This document shows positions 24,954 through 34,480 of a DNA stretch of 49,945 nt, piece after piece; the stretch's first letter is position 1; every line of letters starts with the position of its first letter. Made by a program: the position numbers and the translations under genes. Source of the stretch: Candidatus Omnitrophota bacterium. GTDB taxonomy: Bacteria > Omnitrophota > Gorgyraeia > Zapsychrales > JAHFFX01. The stretch is from the NCBI GenBank assembly GCA_023247725.1, contig JAHFFW010000018.1:1-49945 (forward strand), given 5' to 3'. The notes under the pieces are model-generated. The model did no database searches. It had not been told where the DNA came from and saw only the letters and a program-made list of their open reading frames with translations.

Positions 24954-26864
24954 ATGTTCCAGGCGCTTAAGTATTTCACTTCCCAAACGATCGACCCTGA
25001 TGGGCTCGCTGGCCAGTTGGTTTCCTACGGCTATGAGAATGCCAGGAAAGTTACCCGGCCGGGAGAGTTTGCCCGACGGGGAGGCATCCTTGACATCTTT
25101 CCCAGCAATTTTGATGAACCCATTCGCGTGGAACTCGACCATGACCGGATTCATGCGATCCACAGCGTTCATCTCTTCACGGGGGAATTATTCTGGCAGC
25201 ACAAAATTGTTTTCATCCTTCCGGTCAAACGCAGCGAGCGCACCGTTTCCTTTAGCGCTAACAGCCCGCTTCATTATTTCGTCGATATTGAAAAAGGGGA
25301 TTATGTCGTCCACAATCAGCATGGCATCGGCCGATTTTTGGGAACAACCGGACTCGAGGTTCAACCCCGCCTGCGGGAAAATCTCATCATCGAGTACCGG
25401 GGCGGCGACAAACTCTACGTTCCTCGTCACGAACTGCATTTGCTCCAAAAATACGTTGGGTTTACCAAAACCCCACCGCGGTTATTCAAATTGGGATCCA
25501 AAGAATGGCAGAGAATCCGCCAGCACATTCAGAAAAGGATCCAGCTTTTGGCGGCGGAATTGCTGCATACCCAGGCGCTGCGCACGAGCCTTCCGGGCCA
25601 TGCCTTTGCCAAAGATACCGATTGGCAGGCGGAATTTGAGGGGACCTTTCCTTTTGCGGAAACCCCCGACCAGGTCAAGGCAACGGCAGAAGTCAAAAAA
25701 GATATGGAATCACCTCATCCCATGGATCGGCTTTTGTGCGGCGATGTGGGCTACGGAAAAACCGAGGTGGCTATGCGGGCGGCTTTCAAAGCCGTGATGG
25801 ATCATAAACAGGTCGCGATGCTTGTCCCGACGACGATTTTGGCCGAACAGCACTGGTACAATTTTCATAAACGGCTGGAAAGTTTTCCCGTTAATGTCGC
25901 TATGCTTTCCCGCTTTCGCACCAAAAGTGAACAACGGGCCATCATCCGAGGTCTGCGCGAGGGAACCGTCGATATCGTGATCGGCACGCATCGATTGTTA
26001 TCCAACGATATCGCATTTAAAGACCTGGGTCTGTTGATCATTGATGAAGAACAGCGATTCGGCGTCCGCGCCAAAGAACGCCTCAAACAATTACGGCTTT
26101 TGGTGGATGTCCTGATCTTGACCGCCACGCCCATTCCCCGAACCTTATACATGTCCCTAGCAGGGGCGAGGGATATGTCCGTCATCACCACCCCGCCGTC
26201 CAATCGAATTCCGGTCGTCACCCATACGATCAATTTTGACGAAGACCTGATTGCCGATGCCCTCGAAAAGGAATTGCGTCGAAAAGGCCAGGTTTTTTTT
26301 CTGCATAATCGCGTCGAGGATATCGACCGCATCGGAGAGCTTATTGCGAAACTTTCCAAAAAAGCCAAGGTCCGAGTAGCCCACGGTCAAATGCCCGCAA
26401 GACAACTCGAAGAAATTATGCTAGAATTCCTGGCCGGTGAAATCGACATCTTGGTCTGTACGACCATCATCGAATCAGGCATCGACGTTCCCAACGCCAA
26501 TACGCTCATTGTGAACCGCGCCGATCGATTGGGGCTCGCCGATCTGCATCAATTGCGCGGCCGGGTGGGACGATTTACTCACAAGGCCTATGCTTATTTT
26601 ATTATCCCGCCCAAAGAAGCCCTATCTTACGAGGCCAAGTCCCGCCTCAAGGCCCTGGAAAAATTTAGCGATTTGGGCGCAGGTTTTGCCATTGCGTTTG
26701 AAGATCTGCAAATCCGAGGCGCAGGCAATCTTCTGGGACAACAACAGCACGGTTACGTTTCCGATGTCGGATTTGATCTTTACTGCCGCATGCTCAAGGA
26801 ATCCATTGAACATTTCAAACAAACGAAGGAATCCGTTCATGCACCGATGGAACAAAAAACTTAA
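24954..26864 (+). CDS. mfd: Short Mfd-type transcription-repair coupling factor
   Basis: A 636-residue relative of Mfd, the translocase that removes stalled RNA polymerase (usual length about 1150). Residues 1-90 match only the last part of the UvrB-like module (RPGEFARRGGILDIFPSN); 110-190 is the RNA-polymerase-interacting domain (DYVVHNQHGIGRFLG, KLYVPRHELHLLQKY); 215-610 is the RecG-like motor with GDVGYGKTEVA, IIDEEQRFGV, LTATPIPRTLYMS and HQLRGRVGR. The UvrA-binding part and the C-terminal autoinhibitory domain are absent. The DNA upstream is a repeat, not a lost N-terminus. Polymerase displacement may persist without UvrA recruitment (inference). Confidence 0.85.
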   Translation: MFQALKYFTSQTIDPDGLAGQLVSYGYENARKVTRPGEFARRGGILDIFPSNFDEPIRVELDHDRIHAIHSVHLFTGELFWQHKIVFILPVKRSERTVSFSANSPLHYFVDIEKGDYVVHNQHGIGRFLGTTGLEVQPRLRENLIIEYRGGDKLYVPRHELHLLQKYVGFTKTPPRLFKLGSKEWQRIRQHIQKRIQLLAAELLHTQALRTSLPGHAFAKDTDWQAEFEGTFPFAETPDQVKATAEVKKDMESPHPMDRLLCGDVGYGKTEVAMRAAFKAVMDHKQVAMLVPTTILAEQHWYNFHKRLESFPVNVAMLSRFRTKSEQRAIIRGLREGTVDIVIGTHRLLSNDIAFKDLGLLIIDEEQRFGVRAKERLKQLRLLVDVLILTATPIPRTLYMSLAGARDMSVITTPPSNRIPVVTHTINFDEDLIADALEKELRRKGQVFFLHNRVEDIDRIGELIAKLSKKAKVRVAHGQMPARQLEEIMLEFLAGEIDILVCTTIIESGIDVPNANTLIVNRADRLGLADLHQLRGRVGRFTHKAYAYFIIPPKEALSYEAKSRLKALEKFSDLGAGFAIAFEDLQIRGAGNLLGQQQHGYVSDVGFDLYCRMLKESIEHFKQTKESVHAPMEQKT

Positions 26865-27786
26865 AATTTTATTTTTGACACTCGGAGTTTGGGGAGGGCT
26901 TGCCGCCTCTGCCGGGGCGGTGGACGATACCATCATTGCCGTGGTGAATGACGATGTCATCACCCTGCAGGACCTGCATGATTTCTTGAATATCGTTTAT
27001 ATTCAACTCACCTCGGAAGGGACAAAACCGCAAGAGATTGAATCCATCATGCAGCAGTATCAAACCGATGGGATCAACCGGCTCATTGAACAAAAACTCC
27101 TCATTGATGAAGCCAATCGCAAAGGCATGACGATTAAACCCTCATACATCGACGGCAAACTTGAGACGATTCGCCAAAAATACAAATCCGAAAAAGAATT
27201 CAGGGAGGCCCTGCAAAAAGATGGAATGTCTCTGACGGACTTGCGCAACCGCATCACGGATCAGACCAAAGCCAAATTCATTATCGAAAGAGAGATCCGC
27301 GATAAATTGTTCGTCAATCCCCAGGAAGTCACCGACTATTACCATCAGCATCCGGACGAATTTCATCAGCCCGAAGGGGTGGAATTGGATTCCATTTTTA
27401 TTCCCTTTGAAGATGCCAATCAAAGGACCTGGGCGATCAGCGTCCAAGAAGCCCTGGACAAGCTCAAAGGGGGCGCCGATTTCGGAGAGGTCATGAACAC
27501 CTATTCTAAGGCGCCGTCGATAGGATCATTGGAGAAGGGAACTCTTCTGCCGGAGATCGAGCAAAAAATTTTTAGCCTTCAACCAGGAGAAAACTCTTCC
27601 GCGATTGAAACGGATCGCGGAGTTTATATTTTTAAAATCAAAGCCAAACATTCGGCGACAATGACCGCGCTCGAAGAAGTCAAAGATTCCATCCAGAAAA
27701 AAATCTTCCAACAAAAATTCAAAAACCGGCTGCAAGATTGGCTCTCCAAGCTGCGCAAGCAGGCCTATGTCGAGATCAAGCAATAA
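26839..27786 (+). CDS. SurA-like periplasmic peptidyl-prolyl isomerase/chaperone
   Basis: 315 residues: signal peptide (about 1-28, ending ASAGA), SurA N-terminal domain (VDDTIIAVVNDDVITLQDL onward, about 29-180) and one parvulin-like domain near 190-290. It would assist folding of outer-membrane proteins, in agreement with the TonB receptor in this window. The parvulin motif is weak (PSIGSLEKGTLLPEIE instead of the usual GDLGW), so chaperone function may dominate. The ATG overlaps the mfd end by 26 bases in another frame. Confidence 0.82.
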   Translation: MHRWNKKLKILFLTLGVWGGLAASAGAVDDTIIAVVNDDVITLQDLHDFLNIVYIQLTSEGTKPQEIESIMQQYQTDGINRLIEQKLLIDEANRKGMTIKPSYIDGKLETIRQKYKSEKEFREALQKDGMSLTDLRNRITDQTKAKFIIEREIRDKLFVNPQEVTDYYHQHPDEFHQPEGVELDSIFIPFEDANQRTWAISVQEALDKLKGGADFGEVMNTYSKAPSIGSLEKGTLLPEIEQKIFSLQPGENSSAIETDRGVYIFKIKAKHSATMTALEEVKDSIQKKIFQQKFKNRLQDWLSKLRKQAYVEIKQ

Positions 27787-28708
27787 GGCCATTGGGATAA
27801 CCCTGGGAGATCCTTCCGGGATTGGGCCAGAGGTTGTGGTTAAGGCGATCCGAAATTCACAGATTCGTCGCCTGCCTAAGATTGTGATTGTCGGCGACGG
27901 GAAAGTTCTGCGCCGCTACAGCGCCGCTTTACCGGCAAATTGTTTTTTGCTCGACCTGCAAAATGTGGATCACGGGAAATGGAGGGTGGGCCAGCCTCAG
28001 CGCTTGAGCGCTAAGGCGAGTCTGGAATATTTGGATAAGGCCGTCCTTTTGATCAAAAGCAAACAAATTGGATCGTTGGTCACCGCTCCGGTCTGCAAGG
28101 AGACGATTCAATTGTTGGGTATGCCGTTTGTCGGCCATACCGAATATCTCGCCCGACAATTTGGAGTCAAACAGTTCGGTATGATGTTTGTCAGCTCCCG
28201 ACTACGGACCATGTTAGTCACCCGCCACATCCCTTTGGCTCAGGTTAGTCGATCGATCAATTCCTCCAATATTTTCGCTTGCATCCGGTTAGCCCATGAT
28301 GCTCTCAAGAATTTTTTCAAAATACGCCAACCGATCATTGCCGTCTGTGGTTTGAATCCCCACTCCGGCGAGGGAGGAATGATCGGTCAGGAAGAAATCA
28401 CGAAAATCCTTCCCGCCATCAGAAAGGCCAGAAAAAAAGGCATTCGTATTTTAGGACCCTTGGCCGGCGATACGGCCTTTACCCCGAAGGTCGCTCAAGA
28501 ATATGATTTGATCGTCGCGATGTACCATGATCAGGGTCTGATTGCTCCCAAAAGTTTGGACTGGTCGGGCTTGGTCAACCTGACCGTGGGGCTTCCCTTT
28601 ATCCGAACTTCGCCCGCGCATGGCACGGCCTTTAATATCGCCGGCAAAAATCAGGCTGATCCCCGTTCGATGATTGAGGCGATCAAATTGGCCGCGAAAT
28701 TTTCGTAA
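27767..28708 (+). CDS. pdxA: 4-hydroxythreonine-4-phosphate dehydrogenase PdxA
   Basis: PdxA oxidises 4-phosphooxy-threonine and supplies the amino-ketone that PdxJ condenses with deoxyxylulose phosphate in pyridoxal-phosphate synthesis. 313 residues, normal length. The three metal-binding His sites are visible in GHTEYLAR, CGLNPHSGEGG and MYHDQGLIAPK; the N-terminal ITLGDPSGIGPEVVVKA is the family signature. It overlaps the SurA-like gene by 20 bases. PdxJ is at 45285-46004 in this window. Confidence 0.95.
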   Translation: MSRSSNKAIGITLGDPSGIGPEVVVKAIRNSQIRRLPKIVIVGDGKVLRRYSAALPANCFLLDLQNVDHGKWRVGQPQRLSAKASLEYLDKAVLLIKSKQIGSLVTAPVCKETIQLLGMPFVGHTEYLARQFGVKQFGMMFVSSRLRTMLVTRHIPLAQVSRSINSSNIFACIRLAHDALKNFFKIRQPIIAVCGLNPHSGEGGMIGQEEITKILPAIRKARKKGIRILGPLAGDTAFTPKVAQEYDLIVAMYHDQGLIAPKSLDWSGLVNLTVGLPFIRTSPAHGTAFNIAGKNQADPRSMIEAIKLAAKFS

Positions 28709-28750
28709 ATTTTTTTTAGGGAAATTGGGCGAGCCTCGGCAAGATGATTC

Positions 28751-28811
28751 GCGGGGGGCGGCCGCCGAGCTCTCGGGATTTTTTTGAAAATTCCAGCGGC
28801 CGCCCCCCCGC
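28751..28811. repeat. GC-rich inverted repeat between pdxA and rsmA
   Basis: GCGGGGGGCGGCCGC (28751-28765) pairs with GCGGCCGCCCCCCCGC (28796-28811) around a 30-base loop. It is much more GC-rich than its surroundings and stands out as a very stable hairpin. No T tract follows on either strand, so termination is uncertain. Confidence 0.6.
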
Positions 28812-28834
28812 CAATCAAATCCTAAAGAAGCAGA

Positions 28835-29647
28835 ATGCGTAAAAAATCCCGAACAACGGCGACTCGTCCGAAGAAATCTCTCGGCCAGCATTTTCTCATC
28901 GATCCACACATCACTCAAAAAATCATCGATGTCTGTGACCTTGAGCCGCAGGAAACAATTTTGGAAATCGGTCCGGGCAAGGGAATTTTGACCGAGCCCA
29001 TCGCCGGCCGGGTAAAATCCGTGATCGCGGTCGAAACCGACTCTTTCCTGGTGGAGTTCTTGCAAAAACGCCTCGCTGGCCTGCCCGTCACCATTATCCA
29101 CGCCGACGTTCTTAAGTACGAGATTCCGAGCCACCGGCCTCTTAAAGTCGTCGGTAATCTTCCCTATTACATCTCGACCCCGATCATTGAAAAATTGATA
29201 ACGCACAGAAGAAAAATCTCTTTTGCTTATATCACGCTCCAAAGGGAATTTGCCTTGCGTTTGACCGCTTTGCCGGGGAGCAAATCGTATGGCTCTCTGA
29301 GTTGCTTCATTCAATTTTATTCCGACGCCAAAATCCTCTTAAAAATCGGGCGCTTTTGTTTTTTTCCGCCGCCGAAAGTGGAATCGTGTTTGGTTCGTTT
29401 GCGATTTTTGCCCGGAGGACGTTTTGTGGTTTCGGATGAAGGCTTCCTTTTTTCGTTGATTCAAACCGCCTTTAGCCAGAGAAGAAAAAAAATCACCAAC
29501 GCCCTGGAAAAAATTGCTTCCAAAGGAAATCTGACCGAGGCATTAAAAGAATTAGGATTGAGTCCTCATGCCCGGGCGGAAAATCTTAGCCTTGAGGATT
29601 TTGTCCGGCTTGCCAATCGCTTACACAATCCATCGTCAGAGGATTAA
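28835..29647 (+). CDS. rsmA: 16S rRNA dimethyladenosine transferase RsmA (KsgA)
   Basis: RsmA dimethylates two adjacent adenines in helix 45 of 16S rRNA late in 30S assembly. The 270 residues show QHFLIDPHITQKI, the SAM loop EIGPGKGILTEPI, the acidic VETD, and the catalytic NLPYYISTPIIEKL. The C-terminal helical domain with LIQTAFSQRRKKITNAL is complete. The N-terminus is rich in Lys and Arg, as usual. pdxA-rsmA adjacency is common in bacteria and supports both calls. Confidence 0.95.
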   Translation: MRKKSRTTATRPKKSLGQHFLIDPHITQKIIDVCDLEPQETILEIGPGKGILTEPIAGRVKSVIAVETDSFLVEFLQKRLAGLPVTIIHADVLKYEIPSHRPLKVVGNLPYYISTPIIEKLITHRRKISFAYITLQREFALRLTALPGSKSYGSLSCFIQFYSDAKILLKIGRFCFFPPPKVESCLVRLRFLPGGRFVVSDEGFLFSLIQTAFSQRRKKITNALEKIASKGNLTEALKELGLSPHARAENLSLEDFVRLANRLHNPSSED

Positions 29648-29675
29648 CCTTTTAAGGTAACAGAGGGGGAAGGCT

Positions 29676-30107
29676 TTAGGTTTTTTTAGAATCCCAGCCG
29701 TCAAACCAATGCTTGGAGAGGGCTTCTTTCTGCAGATCAAAGGCATGCTTGAGGATCAATTCCTGAACTTTGCCGGTGACATTTTCAAAACTGATGCCAG
29801 TCAAATTCCTTTCGCCAAAAGGCCGGATCCAAATGACTTTCCCACAGACATGGACCGCTAGGTCATCCGATAGGAACAATGCCATGATCAGCTTGCATTC
29901 TTGGGAAAGAAGTTCATCTAAACAAATGCAAGCGCCGTCTGAGCTGATATCCCGGCTAAATCCTTCCCGATAAAAAGTTTCGGGGTGGCGACGATACAAA
30001 ACGCGGTTCTGGACAATCCAACGAGGGACATAGCGTTTATCCTGAGGAAAGGGATTGTTTTCAGGAACAGCGCCGCCAGGGTTAGAGTGATTCGCTGGTT
30101 CAGGCAT
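29676..30107 (-). CDS. PilZ-domain protein (c-di-GMP receptor candidate)
   Basis: The only clear minus-strand gene, 143 residues. The c-di-GMP motif is intact: RYVPR (R25...R29, the RxxxR arm) and DISSDG (D53-x-S-x-x-G58). The PilZ beta barrel follows, with a short C-terminal helical tail ending in SKHWFDGWDSKKT. ATG at 30107 is preferred because ACAAGGATAT lies just upstream on that strand; extension to 30251 would add an unlikely hydrophobic leader. It converges with rsmA. No output domain is present, so it would act on a partner protein. Confidence 0.75.
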   Translation of the reverse strand: MPEPANHSNPGGAVPENNPFPQDKRYVPRWIVQNRVLYRRHPETFYREGFSRDISSDGACICLDELLSQECKLIMALFLSDDLAVHVCGKVIWIRPFGERNLTGISFENVTGKVQELILKHAFDLQKEALSKHWFDGWDSKKT

Positions 30108-30275
30108 GCCGATATCCTTGTTGATGAACGGCTCGAAACCAATGGTTCTTGTTGAGATTCTGAAGGTTGGAAAGCAAAAAAAGAACACCCAGAATATAAC
30201 ATAGGGTGGGGAGAGCTTCAAGATTTTTATCCGGGATTTCTCGTCAGTCAAAGCCCTTATATAAAGAAATCAGGC

Positions 30276-30304
30276 TTGACACTCGGGGGTTGGGATGATA
30301 AAAA
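30276..30304 (+). promoter_or_regulatory. Promoter with TTGACA -35
   Basis: TTGACA (30276-30281) and TAAAAA (30299-30304) are 17 bases apart. GATGAT/ATCATC around the -10 (30294-30312) forms a small dyad that could be an operator or a start-site hairpin. It would drive the small exported protein and the thioesterase. Confidence 0.45.
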
Positions 30305-30346
30305 ACATCATCGTCCTTTAGAGTTCGTAACGTCGTTACCTTAACC

Positions 30347-30796
30347 GTGACTGAAACCCTTTCATTGAAAACCGATCACCGATATTGGTTTCTTCCGGTC
30401 CTTCTCGTATTTTTATTGTGTCGGGTCGAACGAATTGACGCGGAAGAATTGCAGGACAAATTTGGGTACAAACTCGCGGTCATCCATACCCAGGCCTTGC
30501 AACCGCCGGGGGTGGCCGTGCATCCCACGCCCAGCCGGGATGTCATTACCAAATTTCTGACCCTGTTGGAGATCCTCAAAGCCCGTTGCACCAACTCGGA
30601 AACCGAAATTGCCGATACCATCGTGGCAACCTGGAAGCTCATGCAGAAGAAAGGCTATTCCCTGACCCTCTTGCAAACCGCGCAAGAGTTGGCCAATACG
30701 GCTTTAAACCAGGTCCTTTTCGGTGATGAGAAAGTGGATTTTAAAACGACAACCGCCTTCTGGATCTCCCAAACTCCCGTCGGTCAATCGCAATAA
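30347..30796 (+). CDS. Small exported protein of unknown function
   Basis: 149 residues with an N-terminal hydrophobic segment (about 14-26, WFLPVLLVFLLC) typical of a signal peptide or anchor, followed by a mostly helical domain. No catalytic motif is seen; VHPTPSRDVITKFLTLLEIL and the ATWKLMQKKGYSLTLLQTAQ helix suggest a small all-alpha periplasmic protein. The start is a GTG (30347). It precedes the thioesterase by 14 bases and is probably co-transcribed with it. Confidence 0.55.
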   Translation: MTETLSLKTDHRYWFLPVLLVFLLCRVERIDAEELQDKFGYKLAVIHTQALQPPGVAVHPTPSRDVITKFLTLLEILKARCTNSETEIADTIVATWKLMQKKGYSLTLLQTAQELANTALNQVLFGDEKVDFKTTTAFWISQTPVGQSQ

Positions 30797-30810
30797 CCCC
30801 GTCAAGCCCT

Positions 30811-31191
30811 ATGGAAAAACGCATTTTCTTTCATGACACGGATGCGGGCGGTATTGTTTATTACGGCAATTATCTGAAATATTTGGAAGAGGCCCGCACC
30901 GAATTTTTGGAAGAAAGGGGCTTAAGCGTCAAGAGCTTTCATGATCGCGGGTTTCTTTATGCTGTCCGAAAATGCACGATCATCTATCGCAGTCCCGCCC
31001 GTTATGGGGAGACGCTGGTTTGTTCCGCCAAAATCAAAGAGATGACCGCTGCACAGCTGGTCTTCCAGCAAAGGATTCATGAAAAAATTTCCGGGAGACT
31101 CGTGGTCGAGGCGGAAGTCACCCTCGTCTGCCTCAATAAAGATTTTAAGCCGACTCAGATTCCGGAAGATTTGAAGGCTCAATTAGGTTAG
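30811..31191 (+). CDS. YbgC/4-hydroxybenzoyl-CoA thioesterase family protein
   Basis: A 126-residue hotdog-fold acyl-CoA thioesterase. The signature HDTDAGGIVYYGNYLKYLEEAR at residues 8-29 includes the catalytic Asp and the Tyr/Asn of the YbgC group. In Gram-negative bacteria such genes often head the tol-pal cluster, but no tol genes follow here; a strong terminator comes directly after. The acyl substrate is unknown. Confidence 0.85.
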   Translation: MEKRIFFHDTDAGGIVYYGNYLKYLEEARTEFLEERGLSVKSFHDRGFLYAVRKCTIIYRSPARYGETLVCSAKIKEMTAAQLVFQQRIHEKISGRLVVEAEVTLVCLNKDFKPTQIPEDLKAQLG

Positions 31192-31200
31192 CCCCGCCTG

Positions 31201-31233
31201 ACCCTCCTCTCACCCCCGGGGTGAGAGGAGGGT
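31201..31233 (+). terminator. Strong hairpin after the thioesterase gene
   Basis: ACCCTCCTCTCACCCC and GGGGTGAGAGGAGGGT form a perfect 16-bp stem over 31201-31233 directly after the thioesterase stop. Only a short T-rich tail follows (TATTTCC), so termination is likely but the tail is weak. The next operon has its own promoter at 31250. Confidence 0.7.
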
Positions 31234-31249
31234 ATTTCCATGTTTGCCC

Positions 31250-31278
31250 TTGTCACTGAAAAACATCGGTGTTAATAT
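31250..31278 (+). promoter_or_regulatory. Promoter of the gatCAB-to-lipoprotein operon
   Basis: TTGTCA (31250-31255) and TAATAT (31273-31278) are 17 bases apart, a near-consensus sigma-70 promoter placed right after the terminator and 36 bases ahead of gatC, with AGGAGTC as the ribosome site. All genes to about 39475 follow without a gap long enough for another clear promoter. Confidence 0.65.
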
Positions 31279-31314
31279 ACGCCAATAAAAAAGTTACAGG
31301 AGTCACAACAACCC

Positions 31315-31599
31315 ATGCTTAGCCGAGAACAAGTCCAGTACATCGCCGCCCTCTCGCGGATCAATCTTCAAGAAGAAGAAATCGTTCTGCTTCAGAAAAC
31401 TTTAACCGACATCCTGACCTACATCGAAAAATTGAAAAAACTCGATGTCGCGAATGTGAAACCCACCAGCCATGTTCTGCCGTTGGAAAATGTCTTTCGC
31501 GACGATGCCGTCAAACCCTCCTTAGCCCAAAGCGAGGTTATGAATTTGTCCGTGTCCCACAGCCGTGGGGCTTTCAAGGTTCCTCAGGTCATCGAATGA
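31315..31599 (+). CDS. gatC: Aspartyl/glutamyl-tRNA amidotransferase subunit C
   Basis: GatC, 94 residues, wraps around GatA and stabilises the GatCAB complex that converts Glu-tRNA(Gln) and/or Asp-tRNA(Asn) to the amidated forms. Signature: [15 protein letters not shown] and [15 protein letters not shown]. It overlaps gatA by 4 bases (ATGA). Confidence 0.95.
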   Translation: MLSREQVQYIAALSRINLQEEEIVLLQKTLTDILTYIEKLKKLDVANVKPTSHVLPLENVFRDDAVKPSLAQSEVMNLSVSHSRGAFKVPQVIE

Positions 31600-33038
31600 A
31601 TTTATTCGCCCAGAGTGCTCACGAATTGCTCGATCAAATCCGTTCCCGCGCCATTTCGCCGGAAGATATTGATGATTCGGTTCGGGGGCGCATCGCAGCC
31701 GTCGATGGCCGGATCAAGGCGTATGTTCGATTACGGGACAGAGAAAAAAACTCCGCCAGTCTTCAAGGCAACGGATCCTTCAAAGTGCCCATTGCCATCA
31801 AAGACAATATCTGTGTCAAAGGTGAAGAGACGACCTGCAGTTCCAAGATCCTCCAAGGCTTCAAACCACCTTACTCCGCCACGGTCATTTCCAAATTACA
31901 AGAAAAAGGCGCGATCGTGATCGGTCAAACCAACATGGATGAATTTGCCTTTGGCTCCTCGACGGAAAATTCGGCGTTTGGCCCTTCGCGGAATCCCTGG
32001 AATACCGATTGTGTCCCGGGCGGCTCCAGCGGCGGCTCCGCCGCCGCGGTCGCCGCCCACGAGGCGATCTGGGCGTTGGGCTCGGATACCGGAGGGTCGA
32101 TCCGTCAGCCCGCGTCTTTTTGTGGAATCGTCGGTTTGAAACCAACCTATGGCAGGGTTTCGCGCTATGGGCTTATTGCCTTTGCCTCCAGTTTGGATCA
32201 AATTGGCCCGTTAACCAAAGACGTCACGGATTGCGCGCTTTTACTGAACCTGATCGCCGGACATGATGAGATGGACTCAACTTCCGCGAATGTTGCGGTT
32301 CCGGATTACACCCAATTTTTGACCAATGACGTGAAAGGATTAAAGATTGGAATCCCGAAAGAATATTTCATCGAAGGGTTAGACGCGCCAGTGCGGCAGG
32401 CCGTCAACGAAGCCGTCGAAGAGTTCAAAAAAGCCGGTGCTACGGTCAAGGAAGTTTCGCTACCGCACACGGAATACGCGGTTGCGACGTACTATATTGT
32501 CGCGACGGCGGAAGCCAGTTCGAATCTGGCGCGTTTCGACGGCATTCAATATGGGTTGCGCGAACAACCCAAGACTGTGCGCAAGACGCCCATCATCGAT
32601 CTTTATGAAGAAACCCGCGATCGCGGCTTTGGCTGGGAAGCCAAACGCCGGATTATGCTGGGCACCTATTCCTTGTCATCGGGTTATTACGACGCGTATT
32701 ATTTGCGCGGACAAAAAGTCCGAACCCTGATCAAACAAGATTTCGACGAGGCTTTTCAAGAATTTGATACGGTCCTGACGCCCACGTCACCCACGACCGC
32801 GTTTCGTATTGGAGAAAAGGCGGCGGATCCATTATCGATGTATCTTTCCGACATCTACACCATTTCCGCGAATCTCGCCGGCATTCCGGCGATTTCGATT
32901 CCTTGCGGTTTTTCCCGGGAGCGGTTACCGATCGGGCTGCAATTATTAGCCAAACCATTTGCCGAGGATATGCTGCTTCGCCTGGCCTTTGCGTATGAAC
33001 AAAGAACCCCCTGGCATAAGGAATCAGTTCCCTTATGA
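31596..33038 (+). CDS. gatA: Aspartyl/glutamyl-tRNA amidotransferase subunit A
   Basis: The amidase subunit releases ammonia from glutamine or asparagine. 480 residues, full length. The Ser-cisSer-Lys triad is visible: Lys in [13 protein letters not shown], and the [12 protein letters not shown] and [16 protein letters not shown] motifs holding the serines. The C-terminal part [22 protein letters not shown] is typical. Its presence with gatB and gatC means that this organism probably makes Gln-tRNA and/or Asn-tRNA indirectly. It overlaps gatB by 4 bases. Confidence 0.97.
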   Translation: MNLFAQSAHELLDQIRSRAISPEDIDDSVRGRIAAVDGRIKAYVRLRDREKNSASLQGNGSFKVPIAIKDNICVKGEETTCSSKILQGFKPPYSATVISKLQEKGAIVIGQTNMDEFAFGSSTENSAFGPSRNPWNTDCVPGGSSGGSAAAVAAHEAIWALGSDTGGSIRQPASFCGIVGLKPTYGRVSRYGLIAFASSLDQIGPLTKDVTDCALLLNLIAGHDEMDSTSANVAVPDYTQFLTNDVKGLKIGIPKEYFIEGLDAPVRQAVNEAVEEFKKAGATVKEVSLPHTEYAVATYYIVATAEASSNLARFDGIQYGLREQPKTVRKTPIIDLYEETRDRGFGWEAKRRIMLGTYSLSSGYYDAYYLRGQKVRTLIKQDFDEAFQEFDTVLTPTSPTTAFRIGEKAADPLSMYLSDIYTISANLAGIPAISIPCGFSRERLPIGLQLLAKPFAEDMLLRLAFAYEQRTPWHKESVPL

Positions 33039-34480
33039 ATGATGCTCAAGAATTAGAAACCGTCATTGGTCTGGAAGTCCACCTGCAGTTGAATACGGAA
33101 AGCAAAATTTTTTGCGGCTGTGCGAATCGGTTCGGACAGGAACCGAATTCTTTAACCTGCCCGGTTTGTCTCGGTCTGCCCGGAAGTCTTCCGGTCTTAA
33201 ACCAAAAGGCGCTGCTTTACGCGATTCGGATTGCCGTAGCCTTAAATGCCCAGGTCCAGCCATTCGTCAAATTCGATCGAAAAAATTATTATTATCCGGA
33301 TCTTCCCAAAGGCTATCAAATTTCACAGTATGATTTGCCAATTGCCTTTGCTGGTTTTATAATGATTTCTTCGGAAGGAAAGCCCAAGAGAATTGGCATC
33401 AAACGGGCTCACCTGGAAGAGGATGCCGGAAAACTGATTCATGACGCCTCAGCCAATTGCAGCCTCGTCGATTACAACCGTACGGGAACACCCTTGATGG
33501 AAATCGTCAGTGAACCAGATATTCGCTCACCTCAGGAAGCCTACGATTATCTGACCACTTTAAAACTCACCCTCCAATATTTGCACGTCTCCGATTGTGA
33601 TATGGAAAAAGGCAGCCTGCGCTGCGACGCCAATATTTCCGTGCGCAAAAAAGCTGATTCCACGCTCGGCAAAAAAACCGAAATCAAAAATCTCAATTCC
33701 TTTAAAGCGGTCAAAAATGCGTTGGAATTCGAAGCGGATCGCCACCGCACTCAACTGCTCAGCGGGGACAGGATCATTCAGGAGACCCGTTTATGGAATG
33801 ACGAAAAACAATCCACCGTTCCCATGCGCAGTAAGGAGGAGGCGCATGATTACCGCTATTTTCCCGAACCGGATCTGGTTCCACTGACTTTATCCGAAGA
33901 GGCCATCGAAGAAATCCGACGAGTGATGCCGGAACTGCCGGCGGCCAAATGGGAACGTTTCCGCCAGCAATATTCGTTGTCAGAATATGACGCCAAGATC
34001 TTGATTCAACAGCCATCCATTGCGGATTTTTTCGAAGCCTGCACCCATTTGTCGAAGGAGATTAAAAAAATTTGCAATTGGATCATTGGCCCAGTAGCGG
34101 CGGAACTCAATGCCCGCAAGGTGGGGATCGAGGTGCTCAATTTGACGCCGATTCATTTGGTCGATCTGATCAAGGAAGTCGAGACCGGCGCGATTAGCCA
34201 TCTCGCGGGGAAGGATGTTTTAAAAATGATGCTCGATACTGGAAAGGCCCCGGCTACCATTATTGAAGAGGAGGGGCTGGCCCAGGTTTCCAATAGCGAC
34301 GAGCTGGAAAAAATTGTTTCCGCGGTCTTCAATGAAAATAGCAAGGTGGTTGCCCAAATCAAGGAAGGAAAAGAAACGGCCATGGGTTTTCTGGTCGGAC
34401 AGGCCATGAAGCAAGCCCAGGGCAAAGCCAATCCCAAAATGCTCGCAGAGATCATCAAAAGGAGGATTACTGATGCTTAA
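33035..34480 (+). CDS. gatB: Aspartyl/glutamyl-tRNA amidotransferase subunit B
   Basis: GatB binds the misacylated tRNA and, as a kinase, activates the acyl group with ATP before amidation. 481 residues with [19 protein letters not shown] (metal-site Cys), [15 protein letters not shown], the [17 protein letters not shown] motif, [16 protein letters not shown] and a C-terminal YqeY-like tail that recognises the tRNA elbow. The last 8 bases overlap ctpA, so the gene is in one transcript with envelope functions. Confidence 0.97.
   Translation: MNDAQELETVIGLEVHLQLNTESKIFCGCANRFGQEPNSLTCPVCLGLPGSLPVLNQKALLYAIRIAVALNAQVQPFVKFDRKNYYYPDLPKGYQISQYDLPIAFAGFIMISSEGKPKRIGIKRAHLEEDAGKLIHDASANCSLVDYNRTGTPLMEIVSEPDIRSPQEAYDYLTTLKLTLQYLHVSDCDMEKGSLRCDANISVRKKADSTLGKKTEIKNLNSFKAVKNALEFEADRHRTQLLSGDRIIQETRLWNDEKQSTVPMRSKEEAHDYRYFPEPDLVPLTLSEEAIEEIRRVMPELPAAKWERFRQQYSLSEYDAKILIQQPSIADFFEACTHLSKEIKKICNWIIGPVAAELNARKVGIEVLNLTPIHLVDLIKEVETGAISHLAGKDVLKMMLDTGKAPATIIEEEGLAQVSNSDELEKIVSAVFNENSKVVAQIKEGKETAMGFLVGQAMKQAQGKANPKMLAEIIKRRITDA

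Noticed and set aside
28451-29314. 287-codon minus-strand frame across pdxA and rsmA
   Set aside because: It spans the GC-rich hairpin and two well-supported genes, has no ribosome site and no recognisable domain.
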